A stretch of DNA of 60,828 bases from Psychrobacter piscatorii (GCF_001444505.1 NZ_LNDJ01000002.1:1-60828); one strand, 5' to 3'. Shown: positions 47,983 to 57,924, counted from the first letter of the stretch. Notes: a model not told the origin generated them from the letters alone. Program-made: numbers and translations.

Positions 47983-49698
47983 ATGTCTATTACAACCAGT
48001 AAATATGGTGGTCTAGCGCAGCAGCTCATCAGTGATGGCGTCGTTAGCGAAGCAAATATGAAAACAGCGCAGATTGAGTCGCAGGAGCAGAAAATCGGAT
48101 TGGTGCCGTACCTTGTAGACAATAAACTGGCTGATTCTTATCACCTTGCTCAAATGTTATCACAAGCCTTTGGCGATCCCTTGTTCGATCTCGATGCGCT
48201 CAGCACTGATGTCATTCCAAAGGACTTAGTCGATGAAAAAATCGTCCGTAAGTTTAATGCATTGCCATTATTCAAGCGCGGCCAACGCTTATTTGTAGCG
48301 CTCAGTGATCCAACTCGTGTTGATGCTATTGATGCTATTGCCTTTAATTCTCGCTTGTCTATTGAAACGATTGTTGTTGAAGAAAACAAGCTAAAAAAGC
48401 GTATCGAAAGCGTTTACGCTGATACGATGCAGAGCTTTGACAGCTTCTCTGACAGTGACTTAAATGTTGGTTTTGAAGATGGTGATGAAGGTAACGATAA
48501 CGGTGAAACGAAGCTTAGTGATGGGGTCGATGAAGCACCTGTTGTAAAATTTGTTAATAAAATGCTGGTTGACGCCATTCGTATGGGTGCTTCTGATTTG
48601 CACTTTGAACCCTATGAAAAATCTTTCCGAGTACGTTTTCGTGTTGATGGCGTGATGGAAAAAATAGCCAATCCGCCAGTCCAGCTCGCTGGCAAAATCG
48701 CAGCGCGTTTGAAAGTCATGTCGCAAATGGATATCTCAGAGCGCCGAGTACCGCAAGATGGACGTATCAAGCTCAAAATCTCTAAAACGAAAGCCATTGA
48801 TTTCCGTGTGAACTCATTACCAACTTTGTTCGGTGAAAAAATCGTTTTGCGTATCCTAGATCCTTCATCAGCCATGCTTGGTATTGATGCGCTAGGGTAT
48901 GAACCTGATCAGCAGGAGATGTTTTTAGAAGCGCTGCACAAACCACAAGGTATGCTACTGATTACTGGCCCTACTGGTTCTGGTAAGACAGTCTCTCTTT
49001 ACACAGGTATCAATATCTTAAACACTGGTGCCACCAATATTTCAACCGCCGAAGACCCTGTGGAGATTAACCTTGAGGGTATCAATCAGGTCAATGTCAA
49101 CGCCAAGGTCGGCCTAACCTTTGCTAATGCGCTCAAGTCTTTTTTGCGTCAAGATCCTGATATTGTCATGGTTGGTGAGATTCGTGACTTGGAGACTGCC
49201 GAGATCGCTATTAAAGCGGCACAAACAGGGCATATGGTACTCTCCACCCTACATACCAATTCAGCACCCGAGACATTAACGCGTTTGCGTAATATGGGTG
49301 TGGCTTCTTTTAACATTGCAACGTCAGTCAACTTAGTCATTGCGCAACGTTTGGCACGGCGACTGTGCAAGAACTGTAAAAAACCGATCAATATCCCTCG
49401 TCAAAGTTTGCTAGAGATTGGTTTTACTGATGCAGATTTGGATAATCCAGACAACGTGATTTATGAGCCAGTGGGCTGCAATGAGTGCCGTGAAGGTTAT
49501 AAAGGCCGTGTAGGTATTTATGAGGTGATGAAGGTCAGCCCCGACATCTCACGTATTATTATGGAAGATGGCAATGCCATAGATATCAAAGATGCGGCGC
49601 TCAAAAATGGTTTTCGAGATCTACGCCGTTCTGGGGTCTTAAAAGTTCTGCAAGGTGTCACTAGTATTCAAGAAATGATGCGCGTTACTTCTGAATAA
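47983..49698 (+). CDS. pilB: Type IV pilus assembly ATPase PilB
   Basis: The motor ATPase that drives pilus extension from the cytoplasm. The start at ATG 47983 (MSITTSKYGG), with AAGGAGAGG upstream, is preferred; the product has 571 residues. An N-terminal MshEN-like domain (about 1-150) precedes the GspE/PilB core: GPTGSGKT Walker A at residues 329-336, Asp and His boxes, LTFANALKSFLRQDPDIVMVGEIRD (Walker B) near 380-402, and the zinc-binding CKNC...CNEC tetra-cysteine motif. It is followed by pilC and pilD. No pilin gene lies nearby. Confidence 0.95.
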   Translation: MSITTSKYGGLAQQLISDGVVSEANMKTAQIESQEQKIGLVPYLVDNKLADSYHLAQMLSQAFGDPLFDLDALSTDVIPKDLVDEKIVRKFNALPLFKRGQRLFVALSDPTRVDAIDAIAFNSRLSIETIVVEENKLKKRIESVYADTMQSFDSFSDSDLNVGFEDGDEGNDNGETKLSDGVDEAPVVKFVNKMLVDAIRMGASDLHFEPYEKSFRVRFRVDGVMEKIANPPVQLAGKIAARLKVMSQMDISERRVPQDGRIKLKISKTKAIDFRVNSLPTLFGEKIVLRILDPSSAMLGIDALGYEPDQQEMFLEALHKPQGMLLITGPTGSGKTVSLYTGINILNTGATNISTAEDPVEINLEGINQVNVNAKVGLTFANALKSFLRQDPDIVMVGEIRDLETAEIAIKAAQTGHMVLSTLHTNSAPETLTRLRNMGVASFNIATSVNLVIAQRLARRLCKNCKKPINIPRQSLLEIGFTDADLDNPDNVIYEPVGCNECREGYKGRVGIYEVMKVSPDISRIIMEDGNAIDIKDAALKNGFRDLRRSGVLKVLQGVTSIQEMMRVTSE

Positions 49699-49918
49699 GT
49701 AGCATAAGCATTAAGTCGTATATGCAGCTATTAATCTTCTAGTATTTTTCTTTCTAAAGGCTCCTAACGTAGAAATACTATCTAATAGATATACTTAAAA
49801 ATAAAACAGATAGGCACTGGTTTTTTGCGCTAAAATAAAGTATATCAGCCAACAATTTTGTCTGGTATTCTGCTTTATGTTTGCAATATCTATATTAGAC
49901 AATTTCGAGGGTAGTAAT

Positions 49919-51142
49919 ATGGCAAAAGCTAAGACTGACATGCTGTTGGACTTTGTCTATGATGGCGTAAACCGACGTGGACAAAAGGTGAAAGGCGAAA
50001 CCACTAGTCGTAGCTTAGAGTTAGCCAAAGCAACTTTACGCAAGCAAGGGATCACGGTTAAAGGTATCAAGAAGAAACCAAAACCGCTCTACACCTTCAA
50101 AAAACCAATTAAAGCCATTGATATTGCGATTTTTGCGCGACAATTGGCAACGATGATGAAAGCAGGTGTCCCGCTGACTCAATCTTTTGAAATTGTAGCA
50201 GATTCGCTTGATAATCCAAGTATGAAAGACTTGGTGCTACAAATCAAAGCTGATATCGAAGCAGGTGGCACCTTTGCTTCCGCCCTACGTAAACACCCTC
50301 GTTACTTTGATGATCTATTCTGCTCACTCGTCGAATCTGGTGAACAATCGGGTGCGCTAGAGACCATGCTTGAGCGTGTAGCGACTTACAAAGAAAAAAG
50401 CGAACTACTAAAAGCGAAGATTAAGAAAGCAGTAAAATATCCGATTGCTGTCATCGTAGTTGCCATTATCGTTACTATGATTCTACTAATAAAAGTCGTG
50501 CCTGTATTTTCAGACCTATTTGAGTCATTTGGCGCAGAGCTACCTGCTTTTACTCAAATGGTAGTGGGTATGTCTGAGTGGATGAAAGCATGGTGGTTTA
50601 TTTTAATTATTTTTATCGGTGGGGCTATTATCGGATTTTCAGAAGCCAAAAAACGCTCTAAAAAATTCCGTGACTTTTTAGACCGTGCGGTACTAAAAGC
50701 ACCAATTTTTGGTAATATTGCTTATCAAGCAATTATTGCTCGCTTTGCTCGTACCCTATCTACCACTTTTGCCGCTGGTGTACCTCTCATTGATGCGCTA
50801 GATTCTACTGCTGGTGCGACCAATAATGTCGTTTTTTATAATGCCACTCAGCAGATTAAAAATGACGTTTCTACTGGTCAGCAACTACAGTTCTCCATAC
50901 GTTCAACCAATTTATTCCCAAGTCTAGTCATTCAAATGGTGGGTATCGGCGAAGAGTCTGGTAGCTTGGAAGACATGCTAGATAAAGTCGCTATCTACTA
51001 CGAAAACGAAGTCGACAATGCCGTTGATGGTTTGACCAGCTTAATGGAACCTATGATCATGGCTGTACTGGGTGTATTAGTTGGTGGTTTGGTCATTGCG
51101 ATGTACTTACCAATCTTCCAAATGGGCTCAGTCGTAGGATAA
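49919..51142 (+). CDS. pilC: Type IV pilus inner-membrane platform protein PilC
   Basis: Membrane platform on which PilB and the retraction ATPases work. The start at ATG 49919 (MAKAKTD) follows GAGGG. The 407-residue product holds two GspF repeats (about 70-195 and 275-395), each with FARQLATMMKAGVPL / FARTLSTTFAAGVPL openings, and three hydrophobic segments near residues 170-190, 215-240 and 375-395. It lies 220 bp after pilB and 7 bp before pilD, so pilC-pilD are coupled. Confidence 0.95.
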   Translation: MAKAKTDMLLDFVYDGVNRRGQKVKGETTSRSLELAKATLRKQGITVKGIKKKPKPLYTFKKPIKAIDIAIFARQLATMMKAGVPLTQSFEIVADSLDNPSMKDLVLQIKADIEAGGTFASALRKHPRYFDDLFCSLVESGEQSGALETMLERVATYKEKSELLKAKIKKAVKYPIAVIVVAIIVTMILLIKVVPVFSDLFESFGAELPAFTQMVVGMSEWMKAWWFILIIFIGGAIIGFSEAKKRSKKFRDFLDRAVLKAPIFGNIAYQAIIARFARTLSTTFAAGVPLIDALDSTAGATNNVVFYNATQQIKNDVSTGQQLQFSIRSTNLFPSLVIQMVGIGEESGSLEDMLDKVAIYYENEVDNAVDGLTSLMEPMIMAVLGVLVGGLVIAMYLPIFQMGSVVG

Positions 51143-51149
51143 TGGTTTA

Positions 51150-52052
51150 ATGCAATTCATACAGTTACTACAAGAAAATATAGCTCTAGCCTTGGTCGTA
51201 TTTGGTTTGTTAGGTCTTTGTGTTGGCAGTTTTTTAAATGTTGTGATTCATCGTATCCCACTTATGATGATTTACGGTTGGCGACAAGAATGTAGCCAAT
51301 TTATGATCGAACAGGCAGATATGCCACGCGAGCATACGTTACCTATAGCGAATGTCGTGGCTACTGACCAACCCATTACTTTGAGTCGACCTGCCTCACG
51401 CTGCCCCCATTGCGCTCATAAGATCAGATGGTATGAAAACATACCCTTAATCAGCTGGCTGGCACTAAAAGGGCGCTGCTCAAACTGCAAAGCTGCGATT
51501 GGTTTGCGTTATCCTGTAGTTGAGTTAGCAACCGCTTTACTATCGGTGCTCGTGATCTACAAATTCGGTGTCAATGCAACTGGATTGTCAGCGCTCGTTT
51601 TAGTGTGGACACTAGTGGCTCTAACCGGTATTGATTTTGATACGCAGCTACTACCCGATCGCCTGACTTTTCCACTAGCAGGTCTAGGATTGGCCGTCAA
51701 CTCACAAGGCTGGTTTGTCTCACCAACGCAGTCGATATGGGGTTTACTCTTCGGGTTTTTATCACTCTGGATCGTCGTTAAAGTATTCTACTTAATCACT
51801 AAGAAACATGGGATGGGACAAGGTGATTTTAAATTACTAGCAGTATTAGGTGCTTGGCTCGGGCCCATGATGTTGCCATTAATTATTTTATTGTCATCCT
51901 TGCTTGGGTCGATCGTCGGAATAATCTTGATGAAAAAACAAGGTGAGAGCAGGCCTTTTGCCTTTGGTCCTTACATTGCTATCGCAGGCATTGTTGCTTT
52001 ATTATACGGCTCAGATATCGTCAGCTGGTATCTTGGTATGTATACTTACTAA
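51150..52052 (+). CDS. pilD: Prepilin peptidase / N-methyltransferase PilD
   Basis: This inner-membrane aspartyl protease cleaves and methylates type IV prepilins and pseudopilins. At 300 residues it has a first helix with LCVGSFLNVVIHRIP, a cytoplasmic loop with two cysteine pairs (CPHC near 88, CSNC near 110), and the two catalytic aspartates in GIDFDTQLLPD near residue 160 and GQGDFKLLAVLGAWLG near 225. The GxGD motif is intact. The cysteine motif supports both peptidase and methyltransferase function. It ends the pilBCD group and precedes coaE. Confidence 0.95.
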   Translation: MQFIQLLQENIALALVVFGLLGLCVGSFLNVVIHRIPLMMIYGWRQECSQFMIEQADMPREHTLPIANVVATDQPITLSRPASRCPHCAHKIRWYENIPLISWLALKGRCSNCKAAIGLRYPVVELATALLSVLVIYKFGVNATGLSALVLVWTLVALTGIDFDTQLLPDRLTFPLAGLGLAVNSQGWFVSPTQSIWGLLFGFLSLWIVVKVFYLITKKHGMGQGDFKLLAVLGAWLGPMMLPLIILLSSLLGSIVGIILMKKQGESRPFAFGPYIAIAGIVALLYGSDIVSWYLGMYTY

Positions 52053-52156
52053 GTCTTGATAGTAAGTTTTTTACCCTAATCTATAAGCATAATTATTGAT
52101 AAGCAATTTCTTCATTAGTCACTGCTTTTACTACCTCTGTCAAATAAGCCATCATT

Positions 52157-52843
52157 ATGTCAAATAAAGCCGCACAATCTTATTCGCGTCAACCACAGAA
52201 TCTACAGACAAAAAACAAGACGCTCGTCGTTGGTTTAACAGGCGGGATCGGTAGTGGCAAATCCGCTGCTAGTGCTTGGTTTGCTCAGCAAGGGATCGAT
52301 ATTATCGATGCCGATGTGATCGCTCATGAGATCGTTACTAAAGGCAGCGATACTCTGCGCAAAATCCAAAAAAGATTCGGTGATTGGGTGTTAAATGGTG
52401 ATGGGTCAATGGATAGGGCCGCTGTACGTACGCATGTATTTGCAAACCCTGAAGCGCTTATTGAGCTTGAGGCGATCACGCATCCAGCGATACGTGAGAC
52501 AGCCAAAGCACAGTTAGAGTCTAGTACCTCACCTTATGTGGTATTGTCCGCACCTCTACTCATTGAGGGCGCAGAAGCTGGGCTGGCCAATTTATGCCAA
52601 CGTATCCTTGTGATGGATGCCACCGAAGACACGCAGCTTGCGCGTGCCAGCCAACGTGATGGCCAGAGCATTCAAAAAATCAAAGCCATTATGACCAATC
52701 AGCTCAGTCGCGAAGAGCGTAATCGTCATGCAGACAATGTTATCCTCAACGAGAGCGATCTTGACTCTTTGTACTTACAATTAGAGCCTTTGCATCAAGA
52801 ATATCTTAAACTTGCCCAGCAGCTAAAGTTCGCTGTCGATTAA
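52157..52843 (+). CDS. coaE: Dephospho-CoA kinase
   Basis: Last enzyme of coenzyme A synthesis, phosphorylating dephospho-CoA. The P-loop GLTGGIGSGKS lies near residue 27, and DIIDADVIAHEIV near 50 is the CoA-binding region. The 228-residue product is slightly long because of an N-terminal Gln/Asn-rich extension. Its last 38 bp overlap the end of the convergent rlmB gene. Association with pilD is common in gammaproteobacteria. Confidence 0.94.
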   Translation: MSNKAAQSYSRQPQNLQTKNKTLVVGLTGGIGSGKSAASAWFAQQGIDIIDADVIAHEIVTKGSDTLRKIQKRFGDWVLNGDGSMDRAAVRTHVFANPEALIELEAITHPAIRETAKAQLESSTSPYVVLSAPLLIEGAEAGLANLCQRILVMDATEDTQLARASQRDGQSIQKIKAIMTNQLSREERNRHADNVILNESDLDSLYLQLEPLHQEYLKLAQQLKFAVD

Positions 52844-53576
52844 CCTCATACAGTGCCATACCAGTAGCAACACTGACGTTTAGGCTCTGTAGGTTGCCAT
52901 GCTCGTTTCCTGACATCGGAATATAAACCAGCTCATCGCAGCTCTCCATTGTCAGGCGGCGCATCCCCTCTCCTTCTGACCCCATAATAATGGCCGTCTT
53001 GCCAGTCAAGTCAGCTGCATGTATTGGTTTGGCATCCGCATTGAGCGCTGTCCCAAACACAAAGACCCCAGCATTTTTGATTTGGGATAACGTACGTGCC
53101 AGGTTAGTGACACTAACAATCGGCATCAGCTCTGCGGCACCAACCGATACTTTAGCGACTGTGGGCGTCAGACTTGCTGCATGGTGTTTTGGACATACGA
53201 CCGCATCCACACCCATTGCTACCGCGGTACGCAAGCAAGCACCAAAATTATGTGCGTCTGTGATTTGATCTAGCACTAACAATAAGCACTGTTCGCGACC
53301 AATAATGGTATCAAGTAGACCTTCATCAGCAAAACCTAGCGGACGAGCATTGAGTACCACGCCTTGATGCTGCGGGCTACCACATAGCTGTGTCAGCTTA
53401 TCTTTTTGGGTCGGCTGGATACTGATACCATTAGCTTCCGCCTCAGCCATAATGGCTTGTACATGGCTGTCACTCTCGCGCCCCTGTTGCACAAACAAGC
53501 TAAGACCATCCAAAGGGCGGTGTTTAAGTAACGCATCAATGGCATGAATGCCGTAAAAATAAATGGGTTTTGCCAT
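52806..53576 (-). CDS. rlmB: 23S rRNA (guanosine(2251)-2'-O)-methyltransferase RlmB
   Basis: SPOUT-class methyltransferase acting on the ribosomal P-loop of 23S rRNA. The 256-residue protein has an N-terminal L30e-like RNA-binding part (FYGIHAIDALLKHRP) and the three SPOUT motifs: LVLDQITDAHNFGACLRTA near 100, IIMGSEGEGMRRL near 195, and IPMSGNEHGNLQSLNVSVATGMALYE near 215-240. The motif-3 loop reads MSGNEHGNLQSLNVS, with a few residues inserted compared with the usual form. It overlaps coaE tail to tail. Confidence 0.93.
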   Translation of the reverse strand: MAKPIYFYGIHAIDALLKHRPLDGLSLFVQQGRESDSHVQAIMAEAEANGISIQPTQKDKLTQLCGSPQHQGVVLNARPLGFADEGLLDTIIGREQCLLLVLDQITDAHNFGACLRTAVAMGVDAVVCPKHHAASLTPTVAKVSVGAAELMPIVSVTNLARTLSQIKNAGVFVFGTALNADAKPIHAADLTGKTAIIMGSEGEGMRRLTMESCDELVYIPMSGNEHGNLQSLNVSVATGMALYEVNRQRTLAAGQV

Positions 53577-53699
53577 AACAGGCCTATTAAGTATTAGTTG
53601 GATATCGCGCTAAGCGATGGAATAAGAAGAATGTCATTGGCATTGAGCACTGCAACTCGTTGGCAATGAGGGAGCGATTAAGTCAGCACTAAAAACAGA

Positions 53700-53730
53700 A
53701 ATAAACAATACCAATCTGATATTGTTTATT
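53700..53730 (-). terminator. Possible terminator of ppnP
   Basis: AATAAACAATA pairs with TATTGTTTATT (11 bp, loop of 9), followed on the minus strand by TTCTGTTTTT. The stem is entirely AT-rich, so its strength is uncertain. Confidence 0.4.
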
Positions 53731-53822
53731 GTTTGGTCATTAATATTTGATGGCGTTAGCTGTTCACTGATGATACTAGCTTAATTGCAGCCAATGTTAA
53801 CTTAATCGCATTGTTGATAATA

Positions 53823-54158
53823 TCAACCTTCTAAATGGCAGACATACTGGACGATTTCTTCGGTACGTAGATTGAAACCGCTATTGCCTTCGACAACAAA
53901 CGATTGACCAGCACGGTAGTAGCTAAACTCGTCATCACCATTAATTTTCACTTCACACTCGCCGCCGGTGATTTCGATACGCTCGGATGTATTGGTGCTA
54001 AAGTGATAATGCTCAACCAAGTTATCACAAGGTAAGATCACACCCAAGGTTTTGTGACGACCGTCTTCAAACATAATGGTATGGCTGGAACAGCGACCAT
54101 CATAAGATACTGTCGCTTGGGCATTAACTGTTACGTTAGTAAATTGCGCCGCTGTCAT
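53823..54158 (-). CDS. ppnP: Pyrimidine/purine nucleoside phosphorylase PpnP
   Basis: This small cupin protein cleaves a broad range of nucleosides with phosphate. The 111-residue product has the DUF1255/PpnP pattern: a cupin core with CSSHTIMFEDGRHKTLGVILP near residue 23, SERIEITGGECEVKING near 58, YRAGQSFVVEGNSGFNLRTEE near 80 and YVCHLEG at the end. It is a little longer than E. coli PpnP (94). It is a single gene, divergent from recN across a 716-bp gap. Confidence 0.9.
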   Translation of the reverse strand: MTAAQFTNVTVNAQATVSYDGRCSSHTIMFEDGRHKTLGVILPCDNLVEHYHFSTNTSERIEITGGECEVKINGDDEFSYYRAGQSFVVEGNSGFNLRTEEIVQYVCHLEG

Positions 54159-54590
54159 AGTGGCTTCCTTATCAAATAATTATGGTAAAACTAAAAAATA
54201 AGTAACTGGTTACCGCTAGAGCCGCGTCATCAACACACATCTCTGCACTGAGTGCGGTATCCTTCTCTACTAGATATCTGCGTGCTAAGAGTAGCCACAG
54301 GTTCTATGAAAACGCTTTGGAATAATGACTGATTGGCATACTCTTCTCACTATACGCCTGTAATTTTACAAAATCATGACTCGTTATCATGCACCGTATG
54401 TCATCAATATAACAAGAAGAGTTTATCATTATGTGAGATTATGCTACCACATTATCTCTATAAAGTTTGTTAAAGCGACTAGGAAAATACTATTTGATGC
54501 TAAGCTTAGATAGACTTATTTATCTGCTTTTATGCCATTAACGCATCATTATACTGGGTCTATTTTTATGAATTTTGTCCGAAATCGCGC

Positions 54591-54619
54591 TTAGTATATA
54601 GACATAATTTTGCTATAAT
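54591..54619 (+). promoter_or_regulatory. Candidate sigma-70 promoter upstream of recN
   Basis: TTAGTA, a 17-bp spacer, then TATAAT preceded by TGC, forming an extended -10. It lies about 260 bp upstream of the recN start, implying a long leader. Confidence 0.5.
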
Positions 54620-54765
54620 CAACCCTCTTAATGATTGATATTACAGCGATTACTCATTGCCAGTTTTTGATAATTTTGTGGTAATCTTCCAATCACAAAT
54701 TCGATTATACACTCCCTTAATGTTTGTATTTGAGCACATTTAGCACCATACTGTTTGCCTACAAT

Positions 54766-54798
54766 ATTTATCTATTTAGTGTCGTTAAATAGATAAAT
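54766..54798. repeat. AT-rich inverted repeat in the recN leader
   Basis: ATTTATCTATTTA and TAAATAGATAAAT form a perfect 13-bp stem around GTGTCGT, ending 80 bp before recN. No T-run follows, so it is more likely an operator or an mRNA structure than a terminator. Confidence 0.7.
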
Positions 54799-54877
54799 TC
54801 ATTGCTTTATTTACCTTATTTTATAGATGGCTTCTTAAGATTTATATGAAGTTCATTGTCTGTCATGAGAGGCGTTG

Positions 54878-56557
54878 ATGCTAGTATCATTAACTTTACA
54901 TCAGTTTGCGTTGATCGCTCAGCATGAGCTGAGTGTCGCTGAAGGCTTCAATGTCATCACTGGTGAAACAGGGGCTGGCAAGTCGTTATTGCTGGATGCA
55001 CTATCCTTGTGTGTAGGTGCACGCGCAGACAGCGCGATGGTCAGACATGGCGCAGACAACGCAGATATCTATGCTCAGTTTGATGTACACAACAACAGCG
55101 TCATCGCCGAATGGTTTGCCAAGAATGATCGGGCGCTAGACGAGCCTGAAGTACTTATTCGGCGGCAGCTGAGCAATACTGGTCGCTCAAAAGCATGGTT
55201 GAATGGTTCGCCTGCCAGTTTGGCTGAGCTAAAAAGCTTGGGCGCATTACTGGTCAATATTCATAGCCAACATGCTCAGCAAGCCTTACTCAAGCCGCAG
55301 TTTGTGGTGAATTGGCTCGATGAGATGGCACAAATAACGCCACTCACGCGTCAGACAGCCAGTAGCTATCAGCAGTATCAGCAGCTAAAGCGTCGCGCTG
55401 ATGATATTGCAAGTCGCGAGGCTCAGCGTCAAGACCGTATTCAACTTTTACAAAGCCAACTGGCAGACATCACCCCTCTATTGGCTGTGGACTATGCAGA
55501 AGTTGAATCTGAGCACGAGGAGCTCTCTAATATTGAAGCCTTAATGCAAGAGGCCAGCCATGGCTTGCATCTGCTCGACAACGATACCGATGAGCCAGAT
55601 GTAATGACCTTGCTCGGGCAAGTAATCAAACTTTGCGATCATCAAGTTGGTGTCAGCCAAACCTTTGAGCAAGCCTCTGAGCAGCTGCATTTGGCACAGC
55701 AGCAAATCACCGAAGTAACGGCGCTCCTCTCAGACTATGCTGAGCAGCAACTACCTGACCCTGAGCGCTTACAAGCATTAGACAATCTCATCAGTTTAGG
55801 TCATCGCTTATCACGTAAGTACAACTTGCCAGCGAGCGATTTGATTGATGAAGCAAAAGCGTGGCAAGAGCAATTAGAACAGTTAGAAAACGAGCCGAGC
55901 AGTGATGCGATGGCCGCGCAAATTGAGCAAGCTTGGCAGGATTATCTAGCACTGGCCACACAGCTAAATCAAGAGCGTACAAAAGCGGCACCAACCATTA
56001 GTAAACAGCTTATAGAACAACTACAACCGCTTGCCTTACCCAATGCGCGCTGCGAGTTCGTTTTTACCAAAAAGACAGAGCCTAGCCAGTACAATGCACA
56101 TGGCTGCTACGATATTGATTTATTGTTCAGTGCCAATGTCGGTATGCCCATGCAGCCACTGCATAAAATCGCCTCAGGTGGTGAGCTGTCACGAATGGCG
56201 CTGGTCATGCAAGTCTTGCAAGCAACCAGCGCTGATAACAACGCTGCCAAACCCATGCTCGTATTCGATGAAGTCGATGTCGGTATCAGCGGCGGTACGG
56301 CACAGGTGGTCGGCGAGCTACTACGCGCGCTTGGGCAAACGCAGCAATTGCTCGCGATCACGCACCAAGCACAAGTCGCGGCGCAAGCGCATCAGCATAT
56401 TTTGGTACAAAAGCATCATCAAGAACAAACCGAAAGCGAGCTGGTAATCCTAACCGATCAAGCGCAAGTAGATGAGCTGGCGCGTATGTCTGGTGGTGTA
56501 ACGATCACTGATGTCACTCGTGATCATGCTCGTAGCTTGCTGTCTGATGTCAAATGA
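54878..56557 (+). CDS. recN: DNA repair protein RecN
   Basis: SMC-like ATPase that assists double-strand break repair. The start is ATG 54878 after GAGAGG (a TTG precedes it). The 559-residue product has Walker A GETGAGKS near residue 28, a coiled-coil middle (about 150-350) split by the hinge-like region, and at the C-terminal end the ASGGELSRMALVMQ signature and VFDEVDVGISGG Walker B near 465. A D-loop and HQAQVAAQAHQHILV follow. No obvious LexA box is seen upstream. Confidence 0.95.
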   Translation: MLVSLTLHQFALIAQHELSVAEGFNVITGETGAGKSLLLDALSLCVGARADSAMVRHGADNADIYAQFDVHNNSVIAEWFAKNDRALDEPEVLIRRQLSNTGRSKAWLNGSPASLAELKSLGALLVNIHSQHAQQALLKPQFVVNWLDEMAQITPLTRQTASSYQQYQQLKRRADDIASREAQRQDRIQLLQSQLADITPLLAVDYAEVESEHEELSNIEALMQEASHGLHLLDNDTDEPDVMTLLGQVIKLCDHQVGVSQTFEQASEQLHLAQQQITEVTALLSDYAEQQLPDPERLQALDNLISLGHRLSRKYNLPASDLIDEAKAWQEQLEQLENEPSSDAMAAQIEQAWQDYLALATQLNQERTKAAPTISKQLIEQLQPLALPNARCEFVFTKKTEPSQYNAHGCYDIDLLFSANVGMPMQPLHKIASGGELSRMALVMQVLQATSADNNAAKPMLVFDEVDVGISGGTAQVVGELLRALGQTQQLLAITHQAQVAAQAHQHILVQKHHQEQTESELVILTDQAQVDELARMSGGVTITDVTRDHARSLLSDVK

Positions 56558-56714
56558 CACATTAATTGTCGTTAAATCATCCAGCACGATTCATCAAAAA
56601 AGTACTTGTTAAATCTTTGTGGCTATCAATAGCAGTTGGCGGGAATCTTGCTTTTCTATTGGTTATCACCATATAGTGGTCTTTCACCCTTATTATTCGG
56701 TTGCGTTTGTTTCT

Positions 56715-57278
56715 ATGTCTAAAACCAATTTGACCCATCATTTCTTAATTGCGGCACCAGAGCTGTCAGACCCAAGGTTTGAACAGGCACTCATTTATAT
56801 TTGTCGCCATGATAATCACGGTGCACTAGGTCTAATGGTCAATCGTCCGTTAGAGCAGGCGCGAGTGGGTAAACTGCTAGAAGATTTGGATATTGAGGTG
56901 ACCGATCCGCAAGTGATGGAAGATGTGGCTTTAGAAGGTGGCCCTATGTATCCTGAGGTGGGCTTTGTGCTGCATACAGGTCAGCCTGAATGGGCGTCTT
57001 CTTTTGCGATTTCAGAGAATGTCTGCATCACCACCAGCCAAGATATTCTAAAGCGTATCGCGGCAGGTCAAGGCGTCGGTCACTATCAACTGTGCTTAGG
57101 TCATGCCAGCTGGGGCAAAAAACAGTTAGACCAAGAACTGGGTAACGGTGATTGGCTCGTCTGCCCTGCCGATCTGACTTTATTGTTTGATACGCCGTTC
57201 GAAGAGCGTTGGCAAATCGCCGCTGACAAAATCGGCGTCAACTTTGACTATCTTAGCAGTGACATCGGTCATGCTTAA
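56715..57278 (+). CDS. YqgE/AlgH family protein (UPF0301)
   Basis: A 187-residue protein of the YqgE/AlgH family, whose molecular role is not settled. The ATG at 56715 ([13 protein letters not shown]) gives the standard family length; an upstream in-frame extension lacks support. Visible blocks are [40 protein letters not shown] (residues about 6-47), [17 protein letters not shown] near 70 and [19 protein letters not shown] near 120. It precedes ruvX, a pairing conserved across gammaproteobacteria. Confidence 0.9.
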   Translation: MSKTNLTHHFLIAAPELSDPRFEQALIYICRHDNHGALGLMVNRPLEQARVGKLLEDLDIEVTDPQVMEDVALEGGPMYPEVGFVLHTGQPEWASSFAISENVCITTSQDILKRIAAGQGVGHYQLCLGHASWGKKQLDQELGNGDWLVCPADLTLLFDTPFEERWQIAADKIGVNFDYLSSDIGHA

Positions 57279-57342
57279 TAGCACATGTTCTATGAATTGT
57301 GCTCTATGAATACAGATAAAGAAATAAAGGATAGCCGTCACT

Positions 57343-57924
57343 ATGGTGGATAGTACTTTTATGGTGGATAGCACAGAAGCTACAGATCATGATCTTGATA
57401 TAAATGGCATTGACAGTAATGAGTCTAACCTCAATGGTCTTAGCGACTCTGAGCCAGAAATAAAGCCGCATCTTATCTTGGCGCTAGATTATGGCGTCAA
57501 AAAAATGGGCATGGCACTCGGTAATAGCCTGACCCAGACCGCACGCGCTTTTGATATCTTGGCGATGAATAATGGTCAGCCTGACTGGGACAATCTCATC
57601 GGTATTATAAAAGTCTGGGGCGTGGCACAGGTAGTGGTCGGACTGCCACTTAATATGGATGGTAGCAGCTCCATGCTCTCAAAACGCGCACATAAATTTG
57701 CGCGGCGTCTGGCTCATAGAATTATGGAGCAGCATCTGCCAGTGACCGTATCATTATGTGATGAGCGCCTGACCTCTATCGAAGCAAGAGAAATCGCATG
57801 GGACAACGGCTGGATCAAGCATGAACGTGATCCGATTGATGATATCTCTGCTTGTATCCTGATGTCGACCTACTTTGCGGATCCAAATAGTAGTATCGCT
57901 ATTGATGCGGTCAAAGCAGACTAA
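57343..57924 (+). CDS. ruvX: Holliday junction resolvase-like protein RuvX (YqgF)
   Basis: RNase H-like nuclease proposed to act in 16S rRNA 5'-end processing or Holliday junction resolution. The conserved core begins at LILALDYGVKKMGMALG (Asp near residue 50), with VVGLPLNMDG near 97, CDERLTSIEA near 140 and the final DPIDDISACILM (Asp). The first 43 residues are an acidic extension encoded partly by an imperfect 18-bp duplication (ATGGTGGATAG twice), leaving two possible ATG starts at 57343 and 57361. It is directly downstream of yqgE. Confidence 0.92.
   Translation: MVDSTFMVDSTEATDHDLDINGIDSNESNLNGLSDSEPEIKPHLILALDYGVKKMGMALGNSLTQTARAFDILAMNNGQPDWDNLIGIIKVWGVAQVVVGLPLNMDGSSSMLSKRAHKFARRLAHRIMEQHLPVTVSLCDERLTSIEAREIAWDNGWIKHERDPIDDISACILMSTYFADPNSSIAIDAVKAD

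Larger units (their letters stand above)
54159..54877. other. Long divergent gap between ppnP and recN
   Basis: More than 700 bp with no convincing gene on either strand. It contains a TGCTATAAT extended -10 promoter (54591-54619) and a 13-bp AT-rich inverted repeat shortly before recN. The ppnP-proximal part is AT-rich and featureless to my reading. Confidence 0.5.

Noticed and set aside
54569..54582. ATGAATTTTGTCC also present at the very start of the window, considered as a dispersed repeat
   Set aside because: Only about 13 bases match and flanks differ; chance is likely in AT-rich gaps.
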